Shown piece after piece: positions 1 through 6,055 of a stretch of 6,186 nucleotides of DNA. How positions within the stretch are numbered: position 1 is the first letter of the stretch; the number at the start of each line of letters is the position of its first letter. The notes under the pieces are model-generated. The model saw only the letters and a program-made list of their open reading frames with translations. It had not been told where the DNA came from and did not search any database. Location of the stretch: the NCBI GenBank assembly GCA_030602865.1, contig JAUVYX010000061.1, positions 1 to 6,186 of the forward strand, read 5' to 3'. The DNA is from Dehalococcoidia bacterium. Lineage in GTDB: Bacteria > Chloroflexota > Dehalococcoidia > GIF9 > AB-539-J10. The position numbers and the translations under genes were made by a program.

Positions 1-22
1 GTGGGGATTTCCCCGCCCTCCC

Positions 23-65
23 AAAAATCACTATAAATGAGCTTGCTCTAGATTATCATTCAGTG
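23..65 (-). terminator. Weak possible terminator after the secreted-protein gene
   Basis: Read on the minus strand just after the TGA stop, CACT plus AATGA can pair with TCATT plus AGTG, with small bulges, and a run of five T follows. The stem is imperfect and the T tract short, and a competing small hairpin (GAGC-AA-GCTC) sits in the loop. It is listed because it lies exactly where a terminator is expected. Confidence is low. Confidence 0.22.
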
Positions 66-725
66 TCAGTCAGTAAACGTGGTAGTGAGAGTCAGGTCGA
101 CAGTGTAAGCTCCGCTATAGGCTGAGGCCGGTAGCCCCAGGCAGAACTTCGGTTTTATGTCGTACGACCCCATACCCGCATCGTCTGGAGCTTTCACGAG
201 GACAATGTCAGTAGCGGCTATGTTCGTTGCAGAACCAACGACGTCGGCCCCCCCTGCACTCGTGCCATAAAGCTCAGATTTTGGCGAACTCGTGGCATCG
301 GTTATTAAGTCTAGCGTGGTTGCATCCGTCCTGGAGACCACCGTAGTGAGAGTCCATTTGTCTGCGGCGAGTGAGCTGTCAAGCGTCAGGTCGTCAGCTG
401 CTGCACGCGTACTGTTGTTTGCGAAAGTCACGTTGGCCGCCTTTATCTGAACCTGCCACCCAAGACCATCACCGCTGTCATCAGTTAGTATCCAGAAGGC
501 GCCCGGCTGGTCGTCACTAGTCGACAAATCTTCACCGGTAATAGTCAGCGGTGTCAGTGTTAGGCTGGTAGCCGGAGTGGTATCCAGCGCAGAAGCAGTC
601 CCTCCACTCAGCACCTCGGTGGTCGCTATGGTATCATCTTCGGCCAAAACCGCCGCTGGCACCAGCAGGGCACTCAGCATGGCAAGTACACCAACTACTG
701 CTAATAACTTTTTCCGTGTTTTCAT
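66..725 (-). CDS. Secreted WxL-like surface protein, 219 aa
   Basis: This is a probable exported protein. Residues 1-28 form a classical signal peptide: basic MKTRKK, a hydrophobic core to about residue 27, and an AVLA|ED cleavage site after A28. The mature part of about 191 residues is acidic, rich in Thr, Ser, Ala and Asp, and looks all-beta. It has no second membrane segment, no LPXTG sorting signal and a single Cys (C195). Tryptophan motifs W78-I-L, GWQVQI (G89-I94) and W124-T-L, plus the terminal YSGAYTVDLTL strand (203-213), resemble the layout of WxL-type cell-surface domains. That assignment comes from motif reading only. The start is supported by AAGGAGG five bases upstream (731-737). 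The gene is monocistronic here, preceded by 847 noncoding bases with its own promoter candidate and a repeat array shared with the upstream operon. A generic secreted beta-sandwich protein is the alternative. Confidence 0.75.
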   Translation of the reverse strand: MKTRKKLLAVVGVLAMLSALLVPAAVLAEDDTIATTEVLSGGTASALDTTPATSLTLTPLTITGEDLSTSDDQPGAFWILTDDSGDGLGWQVQIKAANVTFANNSTRAAADDLTLDSSLAADKWTLTTVVSRTDATTLDLITDATSSPKSELYGTSAGGADVVGSATNIAATDIVLVKAPDDAGMGSYDIKPKFCLGLPASAYSGAYTVDLTLTTTFTD

Positions 726-806
726 TTTCTCCTCCTTTTTTAAATATTTTTATTTCGCTCTTATTTAACGGTTGAGCACCCGTTCTCTAACAAGCCATAT
801 ATTCAC

Positions 807-834
807 ATTTTATTCCTTTTCCACCTCCTGTTAA
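807..834 (-). promoter_or_regulatory. Candidate sigma70-type promoter for the secreted-protein gene
   Basis: On the minus strand, TTAACA (829-834; 5 of 6 matches to TTGACA) is followed after 16 bases by TAAAAT (807-812; 5 of 6 matches to TATAAT). It would start transcription about 75 bases before the ATG at 725. A small AACGG/CCGTT stem (767-771 with 780-784) lies in the predicted leader. The ATAAAYAA array at 888-937 lies about 54 bases upstream of the -35. This is a consensus match by eye, without transcript evidence. Confidence 0.4.
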
Positions 835-887
835 CTGACAAAGGCCTCTTGTTTTCCCTTTACAGTATTGAATATATCAGCACCTCT

Positions 888-937
888 ATAAACAAGGCAT
901 AAATAAAATGCCACTGATATAAATAATTCATAAATAA
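888..937. promoter_or_regulatory. Four-copy ATAAAYAA direct-repeat array (copy A), possible operator
   Basis: Octamers start at 888 (ATAAACAA), 899, 919 and 930 (each ATAAATAA), giving start-to-start distances of 11, 20 and 11 bases. The array lies upstream of the secreted-protein gene. The same four octamers with the same spacing occur at 6056-6105 upstream of the regulator operon. The block also contains a GGCAT-N7-ATGCC inverted repeat (896-912). Spaced direct repeats of about one helical turn are the usual binding mode of OmpR/PhoB-family regulators, and one such regulator is encoded at 1573-2268. Binding is inferred. Confidence 0.5.
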
Positions 938-947
938 TAGTTATTTT
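891..947. repeat. AT-rich direct repeat, copy A (partner 6059-6115)
   Basis: This 57-base block matches 6059-6115 at 51 of 57 positions without gaps, at a constant offset of 5168 bases. Both copies lie upstream of a minus-strand transcription unit, and both are followed at higher coordinates by GC-rich palindromic repeats. The match ends abruptly on the low-coordinate side near 888 and decays on the high side after 947. Confidence 0.8.
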
Positions 948-967
948 TTCAGGTATGACATGCCCCT

Positions 968-1097
968 TCGTCGTTGCGAGGAGCCGCAGGCGACGTGGCA
1001 ATCTGGGAAGAGAAGGGATAATCTGGTGTGTAATTCATACCCATCCCAACTCAGCCACCCAGATTGCCACGGCAGCAAAGCTGCCTCGCAATGACGA
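968..1097. repeat. Long imperfect inverted repeat of the GTCATTGCGAGG family
   Basis: The 40-base arms at 968-1007 and 1058-1097 are inverted copies: the outer 14 bases differ at one position, the inner 13 bases (GTGGCAATCTGGG) are identical, and the 13-base middles have diverged. The right-arm middle is itself a perfect hairpin, GGCAGC-AAA-GCTGCC (1071-1085). The spacer is 50 bases. As RNA it would fold into a large stem-loop. This type of element is a dispersed noncoding repeat in several bacterial phyla. No transposase is present. Confidence 0.8.
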
Positions 1098-1108
1098 GAA
1101 AAAAGGAA

Positions 1109-1154
1109 GATTGCTTCGCTCGCAATGACGGGTAGATTCCTACTTTCGCAGGAA
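1109..1154. repeat. Short palindromic repeat pieces (GATTGC..GCAATGACGGG, TTCCT..AGGAA)
   Basis: The stretch 1109-1130 has the ATTGC/GCAAT inverted pair around TTCGCTC, as in other right-hand ends of the same repeat family. It continues into TAGATTCC. The bases TCGCAATGACGGG plus TAGATTCC (1120-1140) recur at the very end of the window (6165-6186) with one extra G. A TTCCT/AGGAA stem (1137-1141 with 1150-1154) overlaps the end. Confidence 0.6.
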
Positions 1155-1239
1155 GGACATAGAGAAAAATAGACTGAAGACGGGAGACAGACAACTGAAA
1201 GAAAAAGAGGGAAGGCAGAAATTACATCCTCTCTATTCC

Positions 1240-1259
1240 ATACCCGCGGACGCGGGTAT
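1240..1259. repeat. Perfect palindrome with 9-bp arms
   Basis: ATACCCGCG pairs perfectly with CGCGGGTAT around a two-base GA loop. It stands between the two larger inverted-repeat elements in the noncoding stretch. There is no adjoining T tract, so it does not look like an intrinsic terminator and is more likely another dispersed palindromic unit. Confidence 0.7.
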
Positions 1260-1271
1260 CCACCATGTTTA

Positions 1272-1461
1272 TGTCATCCTGAGGGGTGAGCCGAAGCCTT
1301 CAAGCATAGCGAAGGGGCAGCGACTGAAGTATCTCTCCGACGGCTGGCATGACCTGAGATTCTTCGCTTCGCTCAAGAATGACAAAGTGGAACGTAGCGA
1401 CCGAAGGTTCTGCTACGGGCTATAAGTCTGATGAGATTCTTCGGCTTCACTCAGAATGACA
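1272..1461. repeat. Second inverted-repeat element, GTCATTCTGAG family
   Basis: The left arm at 1272-1296 (TGTCATCCTGAG... GAGCCGAAG) is an inverted copy of the right arm ending at 1461, whose reverse complement reads TGTCATTCTGAG then TGAAGCCGAA. A third copy lies inside at 1355-1384, in the same orientation as the right arm. This family differs in sequence from the neighbouring GTCATTGCGAGG repeats. The intervening bases show no coding pattern. Confidence 0.7.
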
Positions 1462-1479
1462 ATAAAGGAGACAGGAATG

Positions 1480-1545
1480 ACACCCTCCACGTATGTCATT
1501 GCGAGGAGCGAAAGCGACGTGGCAATCTGGGAGGTATGAGGGTGT
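1480..1545. repeat. Single GTCATTGCGAGG-family repeat framed by an 8-bp inverted repeat
   Basis: The 37-base core at 1495-1531 runs in the same direction as the left arm at 970-1007 and differs mainly in the middle. It is framed by ACACCCTC (1480-1487) and GAGGGTGT (1538-1545), a perfect 8-bp inverted pair. Similarity to the other copy continues past the core: TTGGGAT occurs after the core here and, inverted, beyond the 1058-1097 arm. Confidence 0.65.
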
Positions 1546-1572
1546 TGGGATATAAAGGACCTCGCACCAAGT

Positions 1573-2268
1573 CTATACTACTTTCTGAAAGTAGTAACCA
1601 ACACCGGGTACAGTAACGATATCCTTCGGCTGTGAGGAATCCTCCTCTATCTTGGTACGCAGACGACCGATGAAGACTCGCAGGTATTCCCGTTCTTGTC
1701 CATACTCATCACCCCATACCCGTTTTAACAGCTCACTGTGAGTAAACACCTTTCCTGCATTGAGCGCCAGTTCCCGTAATAGACTGTATTCCGTCGGCGT
1801 CAATCGTAGCTCCTGACCAGCAAGCGTTACCCGCCGGTTATCGAAATTTATATTAAGCTCTCCACTATTAAACGAAGGCTGATTCTCTCTTTCAGTGATG
1901 GCCTCACTGCGACGTAGTACTGACCTGATACGGGCCAGTAATTCATCCACTGAGAAGGGCTTGGTGATATAGTCATCGGCGCCCATGTTCAGACAACGTA
2001 CCTTATCCTGTATATCACCTCGCGCACTGAGCATGATAATTGGTATCCGTGACCATTCACGGAGGCGGCGGCAGACCTCAAAACCATCCATGACAGGCAT
2101 CATTATGTCAAGCAATACAAGATCAGGTGTTTCCCTCTCTATTATTTCTATTGCAGCCGCACCATCACCAGCTGTCAATACCTGATATTTCCTGGCAAGG
2201 AGATTAGCCCTTAGAAGCTTCACTACCGATAGGTCATCATCGACAACCAGAACCAGTGGTTGATGCAT
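1573..2268 (-). CDS. OmpR/KdpE-type DNA-binding response regulator, 231 aa
   Basis: This is a two-domain response regulator that acts in the cytoplasm as a phosphorylation-controlled transcription factor. Residues 1-120 are a complete receiver: acidic D10-D11-D12, phosphoacceptor D54 in LLDIMMP, S81 and K103 in TKPF. Residues from about 130 to 231 are a winged helix of the OmpR/PhoB class, with LTPTEYSLLRELALNAGKVFT, a WGDEY turn, a recognition-helix stretch VFIGRLRTKIE and the terminal TVPGVGYYF hairpin. Overall it is closest in style to KdpE, but no kdp genes are present, so no symbol is given. I chose the ATG at 2268 because AGGAAAGGG lies five bases upstream and the protein then begins directly with the receiver. 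An in-frame ATG at 2319 would add 17 non-receiver residues and overlap the upstream remnant. It is the only DNA-binding protein in the operon and its last gene. Confidence 0.95.
   Translation of the reverse strand: MHQPLVLVVDDDLSVVKLLRANLLARKYQVLTAGDGAAAIEIIERETPDLVLLDIMMPVMDGFEVCRRLREWSRIPIIMLSARGDIQDKVRCLNMGADDYITKPFSVDELLARIRSVLRRSEAITERENQPSFNSGELNINFDNRRVTLAGQELRLTPTEYSLLRELALNAGKVFTHSELLKRVWGDEYGQEREYLRVFIGRLRTKIEEDSSQPKDIVTVPGVGYYFQKVV
1576..1596. repeat. Near-perfect palindrome at the 3' end of the OmpR-type gene
   Basis: Ten-base arms, TACTACTTTC and its exact complement, flank a single central base. The palindrome covers the codons for YYFQKVV and the first base region of the TAG stop. 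No T tract follows, so it is not a standard intrinsic terminator. It could stabilise the 3' end of the message, bind a protein, or be a chance result of the residues encoded. Confidence 0.5.
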
Positions 2269-2269
2269 A

Positions 2270-2356
2270 TTATCCCTTTCCTCTGATAGCCTGCTCAACC
2301 TGTTGCAGCAGATCATCACTGGAAAATGGCTTGGTCAGAAAACCAGTCACTCTCAT
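2270..2356 (-). pseudogene. 28-codon remnant of a CheY-like receiver domain
   Basis: The translated peptide MRVTGFLTKPFSSDDLLQQV plus EQAIRGKG is the last beta-strand, conserved Lys-Pro loop (K9-P10) and final helix of a receiver domain, lacking the first roughly 95 residues with the phosphoacceptor Asp. Over 26 residues it matches the tail of the operon's first regulator (MGVVGYVTKPF...) at 13 positions. Its ATG is separated by one base from the stop of the preceding kinase, and its TAA by one base from the ATG of the OmpR-type gene. AAGGAGG (2366-2372) lies nine bases upstream, inside the kinase's final codons, so it may be translated. The simplest reading is the relic of a deleted response regulator gene. 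A functional micro-peptide, or a ribosome-coupling device for the next gene, is less likely. Confidence 0.75.
2274..2282 (-). promoter_or_regulatory. Shine-Dalgarno that sets the OmpR-type gene start
   Basis: AGGAAAGGG on the minus strand ends five bases before the ATG at 2268. It lies inside the last codons of the receiver remnant, so translation of the remnant would run ribosomes directly over it. It favours 2268 over the upstream in-frame ATG at 2319. Confidence 0.6.
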
Positions 2357-2357
2357 T

Positions 2358-3491
2358 TCATTCCCCCTCCTTTTCAGTTACTGGCAGACTGAAACTAAAA
2401 GCGAAGTTGTTTCCAGTGCCCCCCCCTACCCAGATCCTGCCACCATGAGCCTCGATGATACCCCTGCATATCGGCAACCCCAATCCAACGCCAGGAGTTC
2501 TCTTCACAGGAGAAATCTCATCCTGGTAAAACCAGTCAAACATCCCTCGTAACTTCCCCGAAGCCGCATCATACCCTTTACCGGATATTCTAATGACAAT
2601 CTGCCTATCGGCATAGCTGGCTGTAATATTCACCTGGCTGTTTTCCAGAAAGAACCCTGCCACGTTCTCTATCAGACGGATAAGTACCTGGCGAATGTGC
2701 ATGTCATCAACGAATACCGCTGGCAGTCCTTCTGGAACAATCAGATTCAACTCTCGTTGGCCAAGCAGATCTTTCAACTTATCACTAACTGAGTTCAATA
2801 TTTCATCAATTTGATAGCTGCTGCGGGCTAACTTCAACGCTCCGAACTGCAAACGCGACATGTCTACCAGATCAATCAACATAGTAGTGAGATGGTCGGT
2901 CTCCTTGTCTATAGAGCGCAGAAAGTCTTGCTGGTCTTCCTTGGTCCAGCTTACGTCAGATGCCAGCAAGGTAGTGGCAAAACCTTTTATTGCAGCCAGC
3001 GGTGTGCACAATTCATGAGAAACATTTGCCAGCAGCCTGGCACGCAATCGATCCAGTTCTCTCAGGTCCTGCAGTGCACGAGCATGTTCCTGAGCCTGTT
3101 TTCGCTCCTCTCTCATCTTTGCATCGCGCAATTCACGTTCGACTGCCGGAACAAGCCGTGCCAGGTTGCCCTTCATAATAAAATCATGAGCGCCATCTCG
3201 CATGGCTGCGGCAGCAGTCTCTTCTCCAATAGCACCCGAAACGATGATAAATGGCACATCTAAACCCCTGTTCATCACTATTTCCAGGGCAGCAGGAACA
3301 CTGAAATGTGGCATAGAGTAGTCAGCAATGATGACATCCCAGTCCTGCCGGTCCAGCATGGCATTCATTGCTTCTGGAGTATCAACCCTCTCACAGGTTA
3401 ACTCGTAACCGCCCCGCTTTAACTCGTGCTTTACTAATATAGCATCGTCCTCCAAATCCTCGATAATCAACACTCGCAACACAGTACCCAT
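2358..3491 (-). CDS. Receiver-histidine kinase hybrid with divergent ATPase motifs, 377 aa
   Basis: An N-terminal receiver (about 5-122) has acidic E11-D12, phosphoacceptor D57 in IIADYSMP, S85 and K107. K107 is in MKGN rather than the usual KP. A helical linker (123-150) leads to a HisKA domain with H159 in SHELCTPL, then an HATPase region (about 255-371). The G2 box GVGLGL (334-339) is intact. The N box is shortened (RLIENV, 272-277) and the G1 box reads I302-S-G-K-G306, so the Asp expected in DxGxG, which contacts the adenine base, is Ile. There is no membrane segment or sensory domain, so input is probably phosphorylation of its own receiver. The start has AAGGAG nine bases upstream, overlapping the stop of the gene before (TAAGGAG). 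Phosphatase or scaffold activity instead of kinase activity is possible. A run of eight G lies in the final codons. Confidence 0.9.
   Translation of the reverse strand: MGTVLRVLIIEDLEDDAILVKHELKRGGYELTCERVDTPEAMNAMLDRQDWDVIIADYSMPHFSVPAALEIVMNRGLDVPFIIVSGAIGEETAAAAMRDGAHDFIMKGNLARLVPAVERELRDAKMREERKQAQEHARALQDLRELDRLRARLLANVSHELCTPLAAIKGFATTLLASDVSWTKEDQQDFLRSIDKETDHLTTMLIDLVDMSRLQFGALKLARSSYQIDEILNSVSDKLKDLLGQRELNLIVPEGLPAVFVDDMHIRQVLIRLIENVAGFFLENSQVNITASYADRQIVIRISGKGYDAASGKLRGMFDWFYQDEISPVKRTPGVGLGLPICRGIIEAHGGRIWVGGGTGNNFAFSFSLPVTEKEGE
2419..2426. repeat. Eight-base G homopolymer in the hybrid kinase gene
   Basis: On the minus strand eight consecutive G encode part of V-G-G-G near residues 356-358 of the hybrid kinase. 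Loss of one G would replace the last 20 or so residues with a short out-of-frame tail ending at TAA. Gain of one would end the protein at a TAG after about ten codons. It could act as a slippage site or be a sequencing-error hotspot. Confidence 0.6.
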
Positions 3492-3504
3492 TTTATGTAT
3501 CTCC

Positions 3505-3945
3505 TTATGTACGTGGTGGAGCTTCGTTCAGCCCCTGCCAGTATAATCCCAGTTGCTGTATAGCATCGCTGAATTGTAAAAAGTCCACCGGCTTTCGGAT
3601 ATAGCTATTGGCTCTCAAGTCATAAGCATTGACTACATCCTGTTCCTCCAGGGATGAGGTAAGAATGATTACTGGAAGCAGTTTTGTACGGCTATCGGCA
3701 CGCAAGCGACGCAGCACCTCCATGCCATCCATCTTTGGCAATTTCAGGTCTATCAACACCAGGTTTGGCATAGCATTAGGGTCACGTCCTTCATAACTGC
3801 CTGTGGCAAAGAGGTAATCCAGTGCCTCTACTCCATCGCCCACCACCACCACTTCGTTGAGTAACTTGCTTTTCTTAAATGCACGCAGGGTCAGAATAAC
3901 ATCATCGGAATTGTCCTCTACCAGCAGGATAATATTTTTCTTCAT
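3505..3945 (-). CDS. Rcp1-type single-domain response regulator, 146 aa
   Basis: This is a stand-alone receiver with no output domain. It shows acidic E10-D11, the D14-D15 pair typical of the Rcp1 class (VEDNSDD), a long loop at YLFATGSYEGRDPN (44-57), phosphoacceptor D66 in LIDLKLPKMDG, T96 with S97, and K118-P119. The 146-residue length and extended helix after KP also fit that class. Such proteins are known phosphoacceptors for cytoplasmic kinases with phytochrome-like SHDLRAPLR histidine boxes. The kinase immediately upstream has that box, 22 bases away, so it is the likely partner by inference. GGAGG lies eight bases before the ATG. The stop overlaps the Shine-Dalgarno of the next gene, which suggests translational coupling. 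It probably shuttles phosphate or acts by protein contact. Confidence 0.93.
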   Translation of the reverse strand: MKKNIILLVEDNSDDVILTLRAFKKSKLLNEVVVVGDGVEALDYLFATGSYEGRDPNAMPNLVLIDLKLPKMDGMEVLRRLRADSRTKLLPVIILTSSLEEQDVVNAYDLRANSYIRKPVDFLQFSDAIQQLGLYWQGLNEAPPRT

Positions 3946-3967
3946 TACTATCTCCTCCCTGTACTAT

Positions 3968-5545
3968 TTATAAGCTGAAATAAAATGTAGCTCCCTGCTC
4001 AACAGCACCTTCTGCCCAAACACGACCACCATGCCGATTTATTATTCGCTGGACCGTAGCAAGCCCTATTCCAGTACCCTCGAATTCGGCTGGCGAATGC
4101 AAACGCTGGAATGCTCCAAATAGCTTGTCACCATAAGCCATATCAAATCCAGCACCATCATCGCGTACAAAGTAGGCTGTTTTCCCATCCACGCTGGTAA
4201 CGCCAAACTCTATCCTGGCATGGGGGTGCTTGCTGCTGAACTTCCAGGCATTATCCAGCAGGTTCTTAATCAAAATCAGTATTAGCTGTTCATCACAATT
4301 ACCCTTGATCCCATCAGGGATGATGAACTCCACGTCACGCTCTGGCTGTCGCTCTTTTAGCTCCGCTATAACTTCCCTTGCCATAGTAGAAAGGTCTATA
4401 TTTTTTCGCTCCATGCTGTTTCGTGTTACCCGTGATAGTTTTAGCATGTCATCAATAAGTTTATCCATATGCTGACTGGCAGCACGTACGCGCTGAAGAT
4501 AGTCCTTGCCTTCTGCATCCAGTTTGTCCGCATAGTCCTCAAGCACTATTTCACTGAAGCCATCAATACTTCGTAACGGAGCACGCAGGTCATGCGATAC
4601 TGAATAGGCAAATGCCTCCAGTTCCTTGTTTGCAGCTTCAAGCTGAGCAGTGCGTTCGACTACCCGCTGCTCCAGGCTTTCATTAAGCAAACGGATTTCC
4701 TCCTCCGCCTTCTTAAGCTCGGTGATTCTCCCCAAACGTCCTGCAACAACATCAATCAACCGTCTCTCTTCCTTGAGGAAAGGACCTTCATCAGCTTTCG
4801 CCTTCTCTTCCAGGTAGTAAACTTCTATTGTACCAGCCAGCTCGTTCCTTACCCTGATATCTGAGGACTGTTTCCAAACAGTCTCTATGAAATTGGCTGT
4901 ACTGAATTCATTACCATTGAAAATTATTCTGGCGCAGGAGATCTCAGGATATTGCCAGCTAGCAGGGACAAGGGTTGCCACCTGCTGGTATATTTCATGG
5001 AGGGAAAGCCCTATCGTTTCAACAATTCTGGAAATCTCATAAACCAGGTTAAGTTCTTTCACACGTTTGCTAATAGCACGTTCCGCCCGTTTGCGCTCGG
5101 TGATATCACGAACAACGTTAAGGACTAATTTTCGGCCAGCAACTTCTATTATTCGTGAATGCATTTCCACTGGAATTACAGCCCCATTTTTATGATAGAT
5201 TTCAGCATCGAATGTGATATGACCTTTAGCCAGTATCACTTCAACTCGTTCATGGAAATGACTGGCAAGCTCTGGAGTAATCAGTTTAAAAGTGGTCATT
5301 CTCATAAATTCTTCTTTGCTATAGCCACGAGCGAGACACGCCGTTTCGTTTACGTACACCATGTTTCCATCAAGGTCGCTCACGGTAATTGAATCAGCGG
5401 TATTGTCCAGAATTAATACTTTTAAATCGAGTTCTTCCTCTATTTTCCGACGTAAGTCAGTTTCCCCCTCTAGCTGCTTCAGGGCTTCCTTCAGAGTTAT
5501 TCCTGAGTTCTCTGCATCAGGTTTTCCAACACTTTTTTGTACCAT
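3968..5545 (-). CDS. Cytoplasmic PAS-GAF sensor histidine kinase, 525 aa
   Basis: The protein has no signal peptide or membrane span, so it senses in the cytoplasm. After a coiled-coil N-terminus (16-45) comes a PAS domain with PAC motif (about 46-155; VYVNETAC, then [12 protein letters not shown]). A GAF-like domain follows (about 160-275), with [28 protein letters not shown] and [11 protein letters not shown], a combination that recurs in uncharacterised PAS/GAF kinases. A coiled coil (276-312) leads to HisKA with H318 in [11 protein letters not shown]. The ATPase domain is canonical: N box KNLLDNA (427-433), G1 DDGAG (462-466), G2 GTGIGL (490-495). The ligand is unknown, and no bilin- or haem-binding residue can be assigned. 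AGGGGAG lies seven bases before the ATG. It is the only kinase here with a sensor domain and intact motifs, so it is probably the phosphate source of the operon. Confidence 0.95.
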   Translation of the reverse strand: MVQKSVGKPDAENSGITLKEALKQLEGETDLRRKIEEELDLKVLILDNTADSITVSDLDGNMVYVNETACLARGYSKEEFMRMTTFKLITPELASHFHERVEVILAKGHITFDAEIYHKNGAVIPVEMHSRIIEVAGRKLVLNVVRDITERKRAERAISKRVKELNLVYEISRIVETIGLSLHEIYQQVATLVPASWQYPEISCARIIFNGNEFSTANFIETVWKQSSDIRVRNELAGTIEVYYLEEKAKADEGPFLKEERRLIDVVAGRLGRITELKKAEEEIRLLNESLEQRVVERTAQLEAANKELEAFAYSVSHDLRAPLRSIDGFSEIVLEDYADKLDAEGKDYLQRVRAASQHMDKLIDDMLKLSRVTRNSMERKNIDLSTMAREVIAELKERQPERDVEFIIPDGIKGNCDEQLILILIKNLLDNAWKFSSKHPHARIEFGVTSVDGKTAYFVRDDGAGFDMAYGDKLFGAFQRLHSPAEFEGTGIGLATVQRIINRHGGRVWAEGAVEQGATFYFSL

Positions 5546-5597
5546 ATATCATCTCCCCTAGTATGACACTTAAATCATAGCCGTCTTAATAGATATG

Positions 5598-5990
5598 TCA
5601 GTTTATATCCTTTGATATAACAGAGGGATGTCCATCAAGTGCCTTTTCCACCTCATTACGCAGGTCACTGCAATCGAAAGGCTTGGTTACATATCCCACC
5701 ACCCCCATTTGTTTTGCCAGCTTCCTGTTAACTTCATGAACATCTCCGGTGATCATAATTACGGGAATGTCTCTGGTTGAAAGATTATTCCTCAAGGCAC
5801 TACAAGCGGTATAACCATCAACCCAAGGCATCAAAATATCCATTAAGATAAGGTCAGGATGATGGCAGCTTGCTATCTCCAGTGCCTGTGCCCCGTCACT
5901 TACTTCCAGAACATTGTAATCATCACTCAGAATGCTACTCACCAACAAACGCACGGATGGCTCATCATCTACTATCATTATCCCTTTCAT
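5598..5990 (-). CDS. CheY-like single-domain response regulator, 130 aa
   Basis: This is a complete receiver without an output domain: D8-D9-E10, phosphoacceptor D51 in LILMDILMPWVDG, T81, and K103 in TKPF. A short tail follows the last helix (DGHPSVISKDIN). It is the first gene of the operon, 52 bases before the PAS-GAF kinase. The role is probably phosphate transfer or regulation by contact. Its C-terminal 26 residues resemble the 28-codon remnant at 2270-2356 (13 identities), so the two may be related copies. The start is less certain than for its neighbours: GGGGAG lies 12 bases before the ATG used here, while a second ATG four codons later (MIVDDEP) has AAAGGG close by. Either gives a complete receiver. 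Confidence 0.93.
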   Translation of the reverse strand: MKGIMIVDDEPSVRLLVSSILSDDYNVLEVSDGAQALEIASCHHPDLILMDILMPWVDGYTACSALRNNLSTRDIPVIMITGDVHEVNRKLAKQMGVVGYVTKPFDCSDLRNEVEKALDGHPSVISKDIN

Positions 5991-6015
5991 CTCTTTTTAT
6001 ATCTCCCCTTCTTCG

Positions 6016-6037
6016 TTCCTGTATCCTTCCTGTATCC
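6016..6037. repeat. Perfect tandem 11-mer in the operon leader
   Basis: TTCCTGTATCC occurs twice back to back without a mismatch. It lies 26 bases upstream of the first operon start codon and 19 bases below the AT-rich array. The 11-base period equals one helical turn, so it could be a second regulator site or a leader element. A recent slippage duplication is the alternative. Confidence 0.75.
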
Positions 6038-6055
6038 AAAGATAACAGTAGTGTG

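Noticed and set aside
1..17. GGGGATTTCCCC hairpin at the window edge
   Set aside because: It is only four to five pairs with a tiny loop, there is no T tract in view, and the sequence is cut by the window boundary.
968..1531. A possible CRISPR array from repeated GTCATTGCGAGG units
   Set aside because: Copies occur in both orientations, at irregular distances and with diverged centres. There are no uniform spacers and no cas genes.
1431..1616. A 61-codon plus-strand frame
   Set aside because: It translates dispersed repeats, giving the familiar artefact CHCEERKRRGNLG, lacks a ribosome binding site and runs into the end of the OmpR-type gene on the other strand.
2269..2319. N-terminal extension MMICCNRLSRLSEERDN of the OmpR-type regulator
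   Set aside because: It is not receiver-like, overlaps the receiver remnant in another frame, and the ATG at 2268 has the better ribosome binding site.
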